NCBI RefSeq assembly: GCF_013004595.1
Contig: NZ_JABEMC010000004.1
Location: 218,658-282,657, forward strand
Reading direction: 5' to 3'
DNA length: 64,000 nt
Source of the DNA: Brevibacterium luteolum
Lineage (GTDB): Bacteria; Actinomycetota; Actinomycetes; Actinomycetales; Brevibacteriaceae
Shown: piece by piece, positions 1 through 8,399 of the stretch
How positions within the stretch are numbered: position 1 is the first letter of the stretch
How the letters are laid out: every line of letters begins with the position of its first letter
Notes under the pieces: generated by a model
Seen by the model: the letters and a program-made list of their open reading frames with translations, nothing else
Databases searched by the model: none
Told to the model about the DNA's origin: nothing
Position numbers and translations under genes: made by a program

Positions 1-986
1 TCACCGCCGGTGCCCGCAATCAGTGGGAGCAGGCCGTCATGCTGCAGGAGTACTTCCGTTCGGATCAGTTCGAGTACTCCCTCGACGCACCTGAGGAAGC
101 CTCCAGCGATGCGATCGCTGACTTCCTGTCGGAGAAGGCCGGCTACTGTGTGCAGTTCTCCGGGGCGATGACGGCGATGGCACGCTCGCTCGGCATCCCT
201 GCCCGCATCGCCGTCGGGTTCGCTCCCGGTGAGGAGACCGGGGAGAACGCCTATGAGGTGGCGATGTCGGATGCGCACGCCTGGCCCGAGCTGTACTTCG
301 ACGGCATCGGCTGGGTGCGCTTCGAGCCCACCCCCGGCGGCCCGGCCGGCACTCCCCCGCCGTGGTCGCAGACCGACGGCAGCGCAGGTGCTGAGGACGA
401 GCCGACGGAAGAGCCGACCGAGGAGACCACAGAAGAGGACACCGAGGAGCCGACAGCTGCAGAGACCACTCCGGCAGCCGAGGACGAGACCGCTGGATCC
501 GACGCCGATTCCGAAGGCATGTCCCTGTGGTGGATCCCGCTGGCGATCCTGGCCGTCCTCCTGCTGGCCGCACTGCCGGCGCTGGTGCGCATCCTGCAGC
601 GCCGCAAGCGTCTGGGTGAGCCGCTTGACCCCGAGTCGGTGTGGGAGGAGATCCATGCCCTCGGCGTCGACTACAAGCTGGCGCCGGCCTCTTCGCTGCC
701 GGTGCGCGAGCACCTCAACGAGCTGCGCAATGCAGTTGCCGAGCAGTCGGCCGACGGCGATGCCGACTACCTGCCGGCTGTGTTCGAGGATCTCGGAGAG
801 GCTGTCGACCAGGCGCGCTATCTCGACCGCTCGCGCAGCGACCTCAAGCATGCGGCGCCGCACATCGACAAGGCCGGTATCGATGAGGCCGTCGAGTCGG
901 TTCGCGCGCACTACGATCGCGTGGCCCCGCGCAGCACCTCGCTGCTTGCCCGCCTGTGGCCAGCCAGCGTGTTCCACCGCCGCTAG
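1..986 (+). CDS. Transglutaminase-like membrane protein (TgpA type), 5'-truncated
   Basis: The frame is open at the left edge, so this is the C-terminal part of a longer gene. A transglutaminase core is visible: a catalytic Cys in GYCVQFSGAM, a His in DAHAWPELYF and the closing motif WVRFEPTPGG, where Glu stands at the usual Asp position. An acidic Thr/Glu-rich linker follows (about 390-480). One membrane helix comes next (about 525-590), with a basic stop-transfer RRKR and a DUF4129-like cytoplasmic tail. In TgpA-type proteins the missing N-terminal part is a multi-helix membrane domain, and such genes usually sit beside MoxR and DUF58 genes. Those would lie outside the window. The in-frame ATG at 39 lies inside the conserved domain and is not the start. 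Confidence 0.85.
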   Translation, partial: TAGARNQWEQAVMLQEYFRSDQFEYSLDAPEEASSDAIADFLSEKAGYCVQFSGAMTAMARSLGIPARIAVGFAPGEETGENAYEVAMSDAHAWPELYFDGIGWVRFEPTPGGPAGTPPPWSQTDGSAGAEDEPTEEPTEETTEEDTEEPTAAETTPAAEDETAGSDADSEGMSLWWIPLAILAVLLLAALPALVRILQRRKRLGEPLDPESVWEEIHALGVDYKLAPASSLPVREHLNELRNAVAEQSADGDADYLPAVFEDLGEAVDQARYLDRSRSDLKHAAPHIDKAGIDEAVESVRAHYDRVAPRSTSLLARLWPASVFHRR

Positions 987-1026
987 CCACTGTCCGCAGG
1001 CATCGCCTGCACCATGGGCACGGCGT

Positions 1027-1061
1027 CCAGCCGGGTCCTGCAGAGCGCAGGATCCGGCTGG
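1027..1061 (+). terminator. Terminator-like hairpin after transglutaminase gene
   Basis: An inverted repeat of about 15 bp with one G-U pair encloses a 5-base loop (1042-1046), 40 bases after the stop codon. There is no U-run, which is common in high-GC actinomycetes. It probably ends transcription of the transglutaminase operon. Confidence 0.5.
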
Positions 1062-1192
1062 TGCTCATTCCGGCACCGGCTTATGCTCTGATATCGCCTG
1101 CGAAATCCGCTCATTAGCCGCGGATGTCCACGGCAGGAACTCCTGACGGAAGCTTCTGCGGCGCGCATCGGCCTGAGGTTGAGGCAAAGAGA

Positions 1193-1222
1193 AGATCCCG
1201 CCGGTGGTGCCGAGCGGGATCT
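1193..1222 (-). terminator. Terminator of the DUF3040 gene
   Basis: A 9-bp perfect stem (AGATCCCGC/GCGGGATCT) with a 12-base loop starts about 28 bases after the DUF3040 stop. It is followed on the minus strand by a T-rich TTCTCTTT. Otherwise 987-1250 holds no gene that I can see. Confidence 0.6.
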
Positions 1223-1250
1223 GTTGTCAGAGAAATCTGGGGCAGGCGGA

Positions 1251-1661
1251 TCATTCTCCGCGGCGGCGCTTCTCCCAGCGGTCTTCGAGACGATCCATGA
1301 AGCTGCTGGATCCTGCAGTGCTGCCGGCTGAGGCCTTGGCGGTCGTGGCGTTCTGGACGTTGCCCTTGGGTGCGCTGCCGGACCCGCCGTTGACGGCCCA
1401 GTAACCACTGGCGACCATCACCGCGAATCCGATGACACCGCCGACAGCGCCGAACGGCATGCCGAAGAAGTAGATGGAGGCAATCGTGATGGCGATGCCC
1501 GCCAGCAGGCCGAGCACGCCGATGACGAACCGCTTGGCTGAAACCGATCCCCCGCCGGACGGACGCGGCTGCGAGATGTTCTGGGCAAAGCGGGGGTCCT
1601 CACTGCGCAGCTGCTGCTCAAGCTGGTCCAGTAGCTGCTGTTCATGTTCTGAGAGTGGCAT
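1251..1661 (-). CDS. DUF3040 membrane protein
   Basis: This 136-residue protein begins MPLSEHEQQLLDQLE, the signature N-terminus of the actinobacterial DUF3040 family. A cytoplasmic segment is followed by two close membrane helices (about residues 44-66 and 69-88) and a charged tail ending in DRWEKRRRGE. I chose the ATG at 1661 because it has an AGGGGG ribosome site 7 bases upstream and matches the family N-terminus; the open frame extends further upstream. The molecular function is unknown. In many actinobacteria DUF3040 genes sit near mraZ and the division cluster, and a transglutaminase gene nearby fits that context. It is separated from dinB upstream by about 135 bases, which probably carry its promoter. 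Confidence 0.85.
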   Translation of the reverse strand: MPLSEHEQQLLDQLEQQLRSEDPRFAQNISQPRPSGGGSVSAKRFVIGVLGLLAGIAITIASIYFFGMPFGAVGGVIGFAVMVASGYWAVNGGSGSAPKGNVQNATTAKASAGSTAGSSSFMDRLEDRWEKRRRGE

Positions 1662-1797
1662 GGTAGCCCCCTTCACCTGCGCGCTCGAAAAGTCGTACCT
1701 CAATGATAGTCCTTTCGACCCTGTTTCGGCATCTCGGAATTGACCTGGCGAGCATACTCTGACCAGGTTCACAGCCCAGACGCCGATGGATGGGAGA

Positions 1798-3048
1798 TCA
1801 CTGCCCGTCGGTCGTCTCTCCGCGCCGCGGTTCCAGCAAGGACGCCTGCCCGATGACGGCGTTGCCGAACTTCCTGCGCACCTCGTCGAGGGCGACTTCA
1901 GCATCGCGCGGAGAGCGGTCTGGCTCATCGAGGGTGGCCTGTCGTCCGGCAGCATCGCGATCGATGACATCGGCTGCGCGCAGACCCAGCAGGCGGACCG
2001 GTTCGCGGTGCTCGGCATAGAGGCGTCTGAGCAGCGGCAGCAGCGCGGCATGGATCTCAGCTGCGACATCGGTCGGCGCCGGGAGTGTGACCTGCCGGCT
2101 GAAGGTGCGGAAGTCGTGCAGCCGGAACTTCAGGCCCACCGTCCCTGTCACGATCTCCTCGCGACGCAGACGCCCTGCCACCCCGTTGGCCAGCCGCAGC
2201 AGTTCGCGCTCGAGGCTGGGCAGGTCGGCGATGTCGGCAGGGAAGGTGTGTTCGGCGCTGACCGTGTGCTCCTTGGCGGAGTCGTGAATGGTGCGCGAGT
2301 CGATACCGCGGGCAAAACCGTGAACCGTCGCACCGAAGGATCCGAGAGTCTGCGCCGCCCAGCCGGCATCGGCGTCGGCCAGCTGGCCGATCGTCGTGAT
2401 GCCGTACCTGCGCAGGGTCTCCTCCAGCTTCGCTCCCACCCCAGGCAGCGCTTCGATCGGCATCGGGGCTAGGAACTGCTGGGTGCGCGCGACCGGGACG
2501 ACGAGCAGCCCGTCGGGCTTGGCCCGGGCGGAGGCGAGTTTGGCGACCACCATCGTCGCGGCTACCCCGATCGAGGCGGTCAGCCCGGTGCGCTTGGTGA
2601 TCTCTGCGCGCAGGCCGGCGGCGATGTCGGCTGGCCGGCCGAGCCGGCGCAGCGCGGAAGTGACGTCGACATATCCCTCGTCAACGCTGACCTTGGTGAA
2701 CTCGTCGGTCACTTCGGCGATGATGTCGAAGACCTGCCGTGAGTAGTGCGAGTAGGCACCACGAGAGGGCGGGATGACGGTGGCCTGCGGGCACAGCTGC
2801 ACCGCACGTGACATCGGCATCGCGGCGTGGATCCCGTACTCGCGGGCCTCGTAGCTGGCTGACACGCAGACACCGCGGCCGGCGCGGCCGCCGACGATGA
2901 CCGGTGTGCCGCGCAGCTCGGGCCGGGTGAGCAGTTCGACGGAGACGAAGAAGGCGTCCATGTCCAGGTGCAACATGGTGCATCCGGTGTCGTCGGTGCC
3001 GAGCGCCGCGAGATCTCCGCCCGAGCGGGCGAGCTGCTTTCGACTCAT
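1798..3048 (-). CDS. dinB: DNA polymerase IV (Y-family)
   Basis: This 416-residue translesion polymerase has the Y-family catalytic acids: Asp29 and Asp31 in HLDMDAFF, and Asp123-Glu124 in SVDEGYVDV. The palm, fingers and helix-hairpin-helix (ALPGVGAKLEETLRRYG) are followed by a little-finger domain. The last 50 residues are polar and include QATLDEPD; there is no clear beta-clamp QLxLF motif at the very end. It copies past damaged bases with low fidelity. The start at 3048 has an AGGAGA ribosome site, and residues upstream of it in the open frame look non-coding. It is divergent from the lipoprotein gene, with only 27 bases between the two start codons. Confidence 0.92.
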   Translation of the reverse strand: MSRKQLARSGGDLAALGTDDTGCTMLHLDMDAFFVSVELLTRPELRGTPVIVGGRAGRGVCVSASYEAREYGIHAAMPMSRAVQLCPQATVIPPSRGAYSHYSRQVFDIIAEVTDEFTKVSVDEGYVDVTSALRRLGRPADIAAGLRAEITKRTGLTASIGVAATMVVAKLASARAKPDGLLVVPVARTQQFLAPMPIEALPGVGAKLEETLRRYGITTIGQLADADAGWAAQTLGSFGATVHGFARGIDSRTIHDSAKEHTVSAEHTFPADIADLPSLERELLRLANGVAGRLRREEIVTGTVGLKFRLHDFRTFSRQVTLPAPTDVAAEIHAALLPLLRRLYAEHREPVRLLGLRAADVIDRDAAGRQATLDEPDRSPRDAEVALDEVRRKFGNAVIGQASLLEPRRGETTDGQ

Positions 3049-3063
3049 GTCTCTCCTGGGCGC

Positions 3064-3069
3064 TAGTCT
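3064..3069 (+). promoter_or_regulatory. Candidate -10 box for the lipoprotein gene
   Basis: TAGTCT lies 6 bases before the ATG at 3076, so the transcript would start at or next to the start codon (leaderless). The only bases between are GGAAGC, which could alternatively act as a ribosome site if transcription starts further upstream within dinB. Confidence 0.35.
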
Positions 3070-3075
3070 GGAAGC

Positions 3076-3672
3076 ATGATACAACGCACTGCTCTGACGA
3101 CTTCGGCCCTCGCAGTCTCCGCCGCGCTCATCCTCTCCGGCTGCACCGGAGACGATACCCCTGAGTCCGAGGAGCAGACAGCCACGGAAACCGCTGCCGC
3201 TGAGAATGAGGAGACCGAAGCCGCAGACGGTGACGAGCAGACCGCATACGGCGAGCTCATCGACGGCTTCCCGGACACGATCGAGCCGCTGCCTGAAGCC
3301 GAGATCGTCTCCTCCACCCTCAGCCCTGCCGACGAGCAGGCTGCTGAGGGCGAAGAGGCTGAGGCTACTGAGGCACCCGAAGGTGAGGACGGCGCTGAAG
3401 CCGAGAATCCGCAGGCTGACAGCGAGCGGATCGGCGTGTCCCTCGTCCAGCTGAGCGAGAAGTCCGAAGAGGAGATCATCAAGTTCTACACCGACTCCCT
3501 CAAAGACAAGGGCTTCGAGACAGTCGGCGACGCCGCCAAGGAAGGCGACGTCACCACGCAGACCTTCCACGACACCAAGAACGACCAGACCCTGTCCCTG
3601 ACCGTCGGGCCCGGACCTGACGATGACACCAACAATCGACAGGTCACCGTCGGCGGGGTCGTGCTGCGATGA
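3076..3672 (+). CDS. Acidic lipoprotein, function unknown
   Basis: The 198-residue product has a lipoprotein signal peptide with lipobox LSGC (Cys at about residue 23), so it should be acylated and held on the outer face of the membrane. A very acidic Glu/Ala/Thr-rich low-complexity stretch (about residues 25-125) follows. The C-terminal domain of about 80 residues contains EEEIIKFYTDSLKDKGFE and alternating strands, resembling small substrate- or surface-binding folds. I recognise no named family. The stop overlaps the start of the polyprenyl synthase gene (ATGA at 3669-3672), so the two are translationally coupled. In M. tuberculosis a lipoprotein gene (lppM) also lies near idsA2, but sequence identity cannot be judged here. 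Confidence 0.8.
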   Translation: MIQRTALTTSALAVSAALILSGCTGDDTPESEEQTATETAAAENEETEAADGDEQTAYGELIDGFPDTIEPLPEAEIVSSTLSPADEQAAEGEEAEATEAPEGEDGAEAENPQADSERIGVSLVQLSEKSEEEIIKFYTDSLKDKGFETVGDAAKEGDVTTQTFHDTKNDQTLSLTVGPGPDDDTNNRQVTVGGVVLR

Positions 3673-4796
3673 GCGCAGCCGCCACCACCGTCACCGCACT
3701 CACACCCGCAGACGAGGTCATCGCCGCAGTCGACGCCGTCATCGACGAGCACCTGCAGACCACCGCCGCGCGCATGGCCGAGATCTCACCGGTCACCGAT
3801 GAGCTCATCGACCCGATCTGCGCATTCAGCGCCAAGGGCAAGCGGATCCGGGCACTCATCACCTGGTGGGGCTACGAGCTGGCTGGCGGCACCGACGCCG
3901 CGAAATCCGGCATCGCCCACACCGCTGCCGGGGTCGAGCTACTGCATGCCGCAGCCCTCATCCACGACGACATCATCGACGATTCCGAGACGCGCCGCGG
4001 CCAGCCGGCCGTGCACACGTACTTTCGGGCGATGCACCGCGACCGTGACTGGACCGGTGACGCGGTGCTGTTCGGCGATGGCGCTGCGATCATCGCCGGG
4101 GACCTGTGCCTGAGCCTGAGCGAAGAGCTCTTCAGCGCCTCAGCGCTGGCGGCCTCGGCCACCGCCGAGGCGGTGCGCCGCCACAACGACTTCCGTCGCG
4201 ATGTCATGGTCGGCCAGTATCTCGACATCCGCCTGCAGGCCGCACCGGTCGCCGGTGATGAGCTGTTGCCGCGCGCCGATGAAGTGCTGACCTACAAGTC
4301 AGCGAAGTACTCCGTCGAGCAGCCGCTGCTGCTCGGCGCCGCCCTGGCCGGTGCCGACACCGCGCTGCTGAGCGCGCTTTCGGACTTCGGCCTGCCGCTG
4401 GGCCGGGCATTCCAGCTGCGCGATGACGAACTCGGCGTCTTCGGCGACCCAGACGTGACCGGCAAGCCGGCCGGTGATGACCTGCGGCAGGGCAAGAAGA
4501 CCGTCCTCATCGGACTGACTCTGCAGGCACTGTCCAACGGTGACGATGCGTCAGCCGATCAGGCCGACTGGCTTATGCGCCGGCTCGGGCAGCCGGATCT
4601 CAGCCTGGACGAGCTGCAGCAGATGAAGGATCTCATCGGGTCCTGCGGGGCGCTGGAGAAGTTCGAAGCCGAGATCGACGCACAGCTCACTGCCGCCCAC
4701 CAGGGGCTCGACGCTCTGGCCGCCCACGGCATCAGCGATGCCGCCCGCGAGCAGCTGGCGCAGTATGCGCTCCTGCTCACGCGCCGCTCAGCCTGA
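3669..4796 (+). CDS. idsA: Polyprenyl diphosphate synthase (trans-prenyltransferase)
   Basis: This 375-residue protein belongs to the FPP/GGPP synthase family. It carries the first aspartate-rich motif DDIIDD (residues 100-105) and the second motif RDDELG near residue 250, which bind Mg-diphosphate. The basic GKRIRA near residue 57 matches the isopentenyl diphosphate-binding site. It should condense isopentenyl diphosphate onto an allylic diphosphate to give C15-C20 or longer prenyl chains. Chain length cannot be decided reliably by eye. No carotenoid or quinone gene is adjacent, so the product may serve lipid carriers or quinones. It is coupled to the lipoprotein gene and converges with the Rv2175c-like gene, with 4 bases between stops. 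The location beside Rv2175c and pknL matches idsA2 of M. tuberculosis. Confidence 0.88.
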   Translation: MSAAATTVTALTPADEVIAAVDAVIDEHLQTTAARMAEISPVTDELIDPICAFSAKGKRIRALITWWGYELAGGTDAAKSGIAHTAAGVELLHAAALIHDDIIDDSETRRGQPAVHTYFRAMHRDRDWTGDAVLFGDGAAIIAGDLCLSLSEELFSASALAASATAEAVRRHNDFRRDVMVGQYLDIRLQAAPVAGDELLPRADEVLTYKSAKYSVEQPLLLGAALAGADTALLSALSDFGLPLGRAFQLRDDELGVFGDPDVTGKPAGDDLRQGKKTVLIGLTLQALSNGDDASADQADWLMRRLGQPDLSLDELQQMKDLIGSCGALEKFEAEIDAQLTAAHQGLDALAAHGISDAAREQLAQYALLLTRRSA

Positions 4797-4800
4797 GTCC

Positions 4801-5211
4801 TCAGACGGCCAGCGCCTGCGCGCGGCGCCGGACCTCTTTCTTCGATCCCGTGCGCAGCAGGTCGATCGGCCGACCCGGCAGCGAATCATCAGGGGTGAAC
4901 AGCCAGACGATGGCCTCTTCATCGGGGAAGCCGGCATCGGCCAGCAACATGAGGGTGCCCTGCAGGTTCTTGACCGGAGCGTCGCCGTCGATGAAGAGCG
5001 CGGGCACCTTGAAGACCTTCGGCGAACCGTGCTTGAAGCCGATAAGCGCCCGATCTTCGACCAGACGGCGGACCTTCGAGATCCCCAGCCCTGTCTGCTC
5101 GGCGATGTCCGGCAGCGGCAGCCATTCGTCGACGAGTGCCAGCGCCTGCGCAGAATGGTCGGGCGAACCTGCCTGCTGGGATGAGCCGGAAGCGGCGGTT
5201 GAATCAGTCAC
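4801..5211 (-). CDS. Rv2175c-like winged-helix DNA-binding protein
   Basis: About 136 residues. It has a helix-turn-helix at LPDIAEQTGLGISKVRRLVEDRALIG and the typical C-terminal part of the Rv2175c family: GTLMLLADAGFPDEEAIVWLF, TPDDSLPGRPIDLL, and REVRRRAQAL-like basic helix. In M. tuberculosis, Rv2175c is a DNA-binding substrate of the kinase PknL. Here a PknL-type kinase lies just across the divergent region, so the same pairing is inferred. I prefer the GTG start at 5211, giving a flexible Ser/Thr-rich N-terminus (TDSTAASGSS) that could be phosphorylated. It has a -10-like TACTAT 10 bases upstream. An in-frame ATG at 5247 would add 12 residues but has no ribosome site. Confidence 0.85.
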   Translation of the reverse strand: MTDSTAASGSSQQAGSPDHSAQALALVDEWLPLPDIAEQTGLGISKVRRLVEDRALIGFKHGSPKVFKVPALFIDGDAPVKNLQGTLMLLADAGFPDEEAIVWLFTPDDSLPGRPIDLLRTGSKKEVRRRAQALAV

Positions 5212-5221
5212 AGATCTCAGG

Positions 5222-5227
5222 ATAGTA
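5222..5227 (-). promoter_or_regulatory. Candidate -10 box for the Rv2175c-like gene
   Basis: TACTAT on the minus strand ends 10 bases before the GTG at 5211. Transcription would start about 3-4 bases before the start codon, giving a nearly leaderless mRNA. No good -35 hexamer was seen. Confidence 0.35.
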
Positions 5228-5334
5228 CCGACACGCCGAGTGCGCATGCTCGCACGTGTGGCGCAGCGCAGTCGTTAAGCTGGGATCAACTGTAACCGCA
5301 GCTTGTCTTCCCCCATCAGAACTGCAGGTCGTAC

Positions 5335-6489
5335 ATGAACAGGGCATCGCACCGCCCGCCGCACGGACGGGCGCGACAGACAACGGCTCGGGCTGCCGTC
5401 CCGTCGCCGTTGACCGTGGCATCGCATTTCGCATCCCAGCAGGCCGCACAGCATCTCCCTGTTGCTGACGAGCATGCCCCTGCAGCGCCCGAAACGACGA
5501 CCGATCCGAACCTGCAGCCGGGCTTCAGCCCCGCCTTCACACCGCGCGCCACGCCCGCCTCCGATGCCCAGCCGGGATTCACCTCGGGCACGGTCAGCGA
5601 GGCCATCCCGGTCACCCACGGCGGACGCAGCTACAAGGTCCGCACCGGCGACACCCTCATCTCGATCGCCAAACGCCACGGAGTCTCCGCCCCAGCGATC
5701 GTCGAACTCAACGACCTGCGCGGCCGCAGCGCGGTGCGGCCTGGACAGATCCTGTCGCTGCCGGCGAAGAACATCCACCAGCAGCGCACCGCCGGCCACC
5801 GGGTCGCCGCAGGCGAGACCCTCGAAGCGATCGCCGAGCGCTACCAGATCTCGGTGCCGGCCCTGCAGGACGCCAACGCAATGGGCGACTCGACAGTCAT
5901 CCGCGAAGGCGAGCTGCTCGCACTCTCCGGTTCCGGGGCCACCTCGAACCGTGCCCGGCAGCATGTCCCGGCAGCCGAGCTGCCGCAGCTGCCCACCGAC
6001 CACCGCGGCACCCCGTACCCGGCCGAAGTGCTCGCTGCAGCCCGGCACAACAAGTGGATCCTCCAGCAGCGTCCCGTACTGCCGAAGCGCGACATCGCCG
6101 CGATGGTCCGCGGGATCGCCGACTACCTCGGAGTCGATGAGCACCTCGCCTCCGCCCTGGCCCAGCAGGAGTCCGGGATGCGCCAGCAGGTCGTGTCCCC
6201 GGTCAACGCGATCGGCGTCATGCAGGTGACCCCGCGCGCCGGAGCCTGGGCCGCCGAGCTGCTCGGCGAACCGGTCGACATCCTCGACACCGCCGAGAAC
6301 ATCCGCGCCGGCCTGGCGATCCTGCGCTGGCTGCTCGAACGCACAGGCTCCGAAGCCGAGGCGCTGGCCGGCTACTACCAGGGCCTCGCCTCGGTCGCGG
6401 CGCACGGACAGCACCGCGACACGCGCCGCTTCGTCCACAACGTCCAGGTGACCGCCGAACGATTCCGCAGCCAGGAGAGCACATCATGA
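5335..6489 (+). CDS. LysM-domain lytic transglycosylase
   Basis: This 384-residue cell-wall enzyme has two LysM peptidoglycan-binding domains. The first begins SYKVRTGDTLISIAKRHGV (about residues 101-145) and the second HRVAAGETLEAIAERYQI (about 155-200). A C-terminal SLT-type lytic transglycosylase domain follows, with the catalytic Glu279 in QQESGM and the family motif NAIGVMQVTP. It should cleave glycan strands to 1,6-anhydro ends. The N-terminal 80 residues are Ala/Pro-rich with a weak hydrophobic stretch, so the export signal is unclear and the true start could differ. The ATG at 5335 has only a weak AGG ribosome site. Its stop overlaps the kinase start (ATGA at 6486-6489), so wall hydrolase and PASTA kinase are made together. 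Confidence 0.88.
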   Translation: MNRASHRPPHGRARQTTARAAVPSPLTVASHFASQQAAQHLPVADEHAPAAPETTTDPNLQPGFSPAFTPRATPASDAQPGFTSGTVSEAIPVTHGGRSYKVRTGDTLISIAKRHGVSAPAIVELNDLRGRSAVRPGQILSLPAKNIHQQRTAGHRVAAGETLEAIAERYQISVPALQDANAMGDSTVIREGELLALSGSGATSNRARQHVPAAELPQLPTDHRGTPYPAEVLAAARHNKWILQQRPVLPKRDIAAMVRGIADYLGVDEHLASALAQQESGMRQQVVSPVNAIGVMQVTPRAGAWAAELLGEPVDILDTAENIRAGLAILRWLLERTGSEAEALAGYYQGLASVAAHGQHRDTRRFVHNVQVTAERFRSQESTS

Positions 6490-8369
6490 AGACCCTGCAC
6501 GATCCGCTGCTCGGTGTCGTTCTCAACGAGCGCTACCGAGTCGAGTCCGTCATCGCCCGCGGTGGCATGGCGATGGTCTACCGCGGCACCGACCTGCGCC
6601 TGGATCGCGAGGTCGCGATCAAGGTCATGCACCAGCACCTGCTCGACGACGAGACGTTCGTCGAGCGGTTCCGCCGTGAGGCCATCCACGCTGCCCGGCT
6701 CAGCCACCCGAACCTCATCGCCGTCCACGACCAGGGCTCTGACGGCCAGGCCGTGTACCTCGTGATGGACTACCTGGAGTCGGTGACGCTGCGCAAGGAG
6801 CTCAAGCACCGCGGCAGCCTCACCCCGCGTCAGGCGATTGTCGTGACCGATGCGATCCTCGCCGCACTCGAGGCGGTCCATGGTGCCGGCATCATCCACC
6901 GTGACCTGAAGCCGGACAATGTGCTGCTCGGCACCGACGGGCAGATCAAGCTCGCGGATTTCGGTCTGGCGCGCGCGGTAAGCACGTCGACGACGACGAA
7001 GACGCTCATCGGCACTGTCGGCTATGTCGCACCCGAGCTCGTCACGCGCACCGGCGCTGATGAGCGCACTGATCTCTACACGGTCGGGATCATGCTCTAC
7101 GAGATGCTCACCGGCAGCCAGCCCTACACCGACGATGTGCCGATCCAGGTCGCCTACCGTCACGTCCACGACACAGTTCCCGCGCCCTCTGAGGCGGTTG
7201 CCGGGGTCAGCCCGACTCTCGATGCGATCGTGCTGTGGGCGACTTCCCGCAAGCCGGAGGACCGACCCGCTGATGCGAGCGAGCTGCGCCTGGCGCTGGC
7301 CGAGGCGCGCACGCAGCTGAGCGAGGAGGAGCTCGATCTCGCTGAAGGCAGCGGCGCACCCGTTGTCGATGCGCCGGTGCTCACCGCCACGATCACCATC
7401 GAGGACGGCGATCCGGCCGAGCCGCGGCAGAAGGAGCCGAAGGCCCGCACTGACGAGATCCCCTACCTCGCCGATGACGAAGACGACGAGGCCGCCAGTT
7501 CGCCTGGCGCTCCTGGCCCACTGGCTCCGGCTGCTGCCGCAGCTGCTCGGTCTGCCGCTCCGGCGAAGAGCCCGGAGCACGGGGGCCGCAGCCGCCGGCG
7601 CACCCGCACAGCACTCGGCCTGACAGCAGCAGCTGCCGTCATCGCACTGGCGGGATGGGGTGCCGTCGCCTCAATCGAGACGACCGCCGAGGTGCCGGCC
7701 GCTGTTGCCGGCCAGGAGCAGGCCGATGTCGTCTCCGCACTCAAGACCGCCGGTTTCACCACTGCCACGCGGGAGGAGTTCAGTACGGCAGTCCCGGCCG
7801 GGAAGGTCATCGGCACCGATCCGGCAGCCGGCACCGAACTCGACAAGGACGCCGTCGTCACGGTCCTGGTCTCGAAGGGCGAGGAGCTCTTCGCAGCCCC
7901 CGATGTGTCCAAGATGACCGAAAGCGAAGCCCGCTCGGCGATCGAGGGAGCCTCGCTGCAGGTGGGTGCGGTCGACCGTAAGCACTCCAGCTCCGTGCCT
8001 GAGGGCTCGGTCATCTCCCAGTCACTGGAGCGCGGCGAAGAGGTGGCCAAGGGAACCGAGATCGACCTGGTCGTCTCCAAGGGTGCTGAACCGCTCGTCA
8101 TCCCGGATGTCACGGGAGTCTCGTATGAGGTCGCCTATGGCCGTCTCGCCCGGATGGGCCTGCGGATCGCCAAGGACGAGGTCTACAGCGATCACACTCC
8201 GAAGGGCGATGTCGTCGCGCACTATCCGAAGGCTGCTGCGAAGAAGAACCCCGGTGATCTCGTCATCCTGAAGGTCTCGAAGGGCAAGGAGCCCGATAAG
8301 CCGAAGGATGATGAGAAGAAGGACGAGGACAAGAAATCCGAGGAGAAGAAGTCCGACGACGGCAGCTGA
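6486..8369 (+). CDS. pknL: PknL-type Ser/Thr protein kinase with PASTA repeats
   Basis: 627 residues. The N-terminal kinase domain (about 14-275) has the Gly-rich loop ARGGMAMVYRG, catalytic Lys46 in VAIKV, HRDLKPDN at 138-145, DFG at 158-160 and the APE-like VAPEL. A juxtamembrane acidic/Ala-rich linker is followed by basic residues and one membrane helix (about 376-397). Three extracellular PASTA repeats follow (to about residue 605), then a Lys/Glu/Asp-rich tail. PASTA domains sense muropeptides or lipid II. I name it PknL from its position beside idsA, an Rv2175c homologue and class II DAHP synthase. M. tuberculosis PknL lacks PASTA repeats, whereas this protein has them. It is coupled to the LysM transglycosylase gene upstream. 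Confidence 0.9.
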   Translation: MKTLHDPLLGVVLNERYRVESVIARGGMAMVYRGTDLRLDREVAIKVMHQHLLDDETFVERFRREAIHAARLSHPNLIAVHDQGSDGQAVYLVMDYLESVTLRKELKHRGSLTPRQAIVVTDAILAALEAVHGAGIIHRDLKPDNVLLGTDGQIKLADFGLARAVSTSTTTKTLIGTVGYVAPELVTRTGADERTDLYTVGIMLYEMLTGSQPYTDDVPIQVAYRHVHDTVPAPSEAVAGVSPTLDAIVLWATSRKPEDRPADASELRLALAEARTQLSEEELDLAEGSGAPVVDAPVLTATITIEDGDPAEPRQKEPKARTDEIPYLADDEDDEAASSPGAPGPLAPAAAAAARSAAPAKSPEHGGRSRRRTRTALGLTAAAAVIALAGWGAVASIETTAEVPAAVAGQEQADVVSALKTAGFTTATREEFSTAVPAGKVIGTDPAAGTELDKDAVVTVLVSKGEELFAAPDVSKMTESEARSAIEGASLQVGAVDRKHSSSVPEGSVISQSLERGEEVAKGTEIDLVVSKGAEPLVIPDVTGVSYEVAYGRLARMGLRIAKDEVYSDHTPKGDVVAHYPKAAAKKNPGDLVILKVSKGKEPDKPKDDEKKDEDKKSEEKKSDDGS

Positions 8370-8381
8370 GCCCAGCTGCCG
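8360..8381. terminator. Hairpin between convergent pknL and threonine aldolase genes
   Basis: An 8-bp inverted repeat (CGGCAGCT/AGCTGCCG) with a 6-base loop spans the pknL stop codon. It lies between two convergent genes whose stops are about 30 bases apart. It may terminate from either side, but there is no T-run. Confidence 0.35.
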
Positions 8382-8399
8382 CCGCGGAAACCGTCAGCT

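Noticed and set aside
5275..6438. Open frame of 387 codons on the minus strand
   Set aside because: Antisense to the LysM transglycosylase, whose domains are clear.
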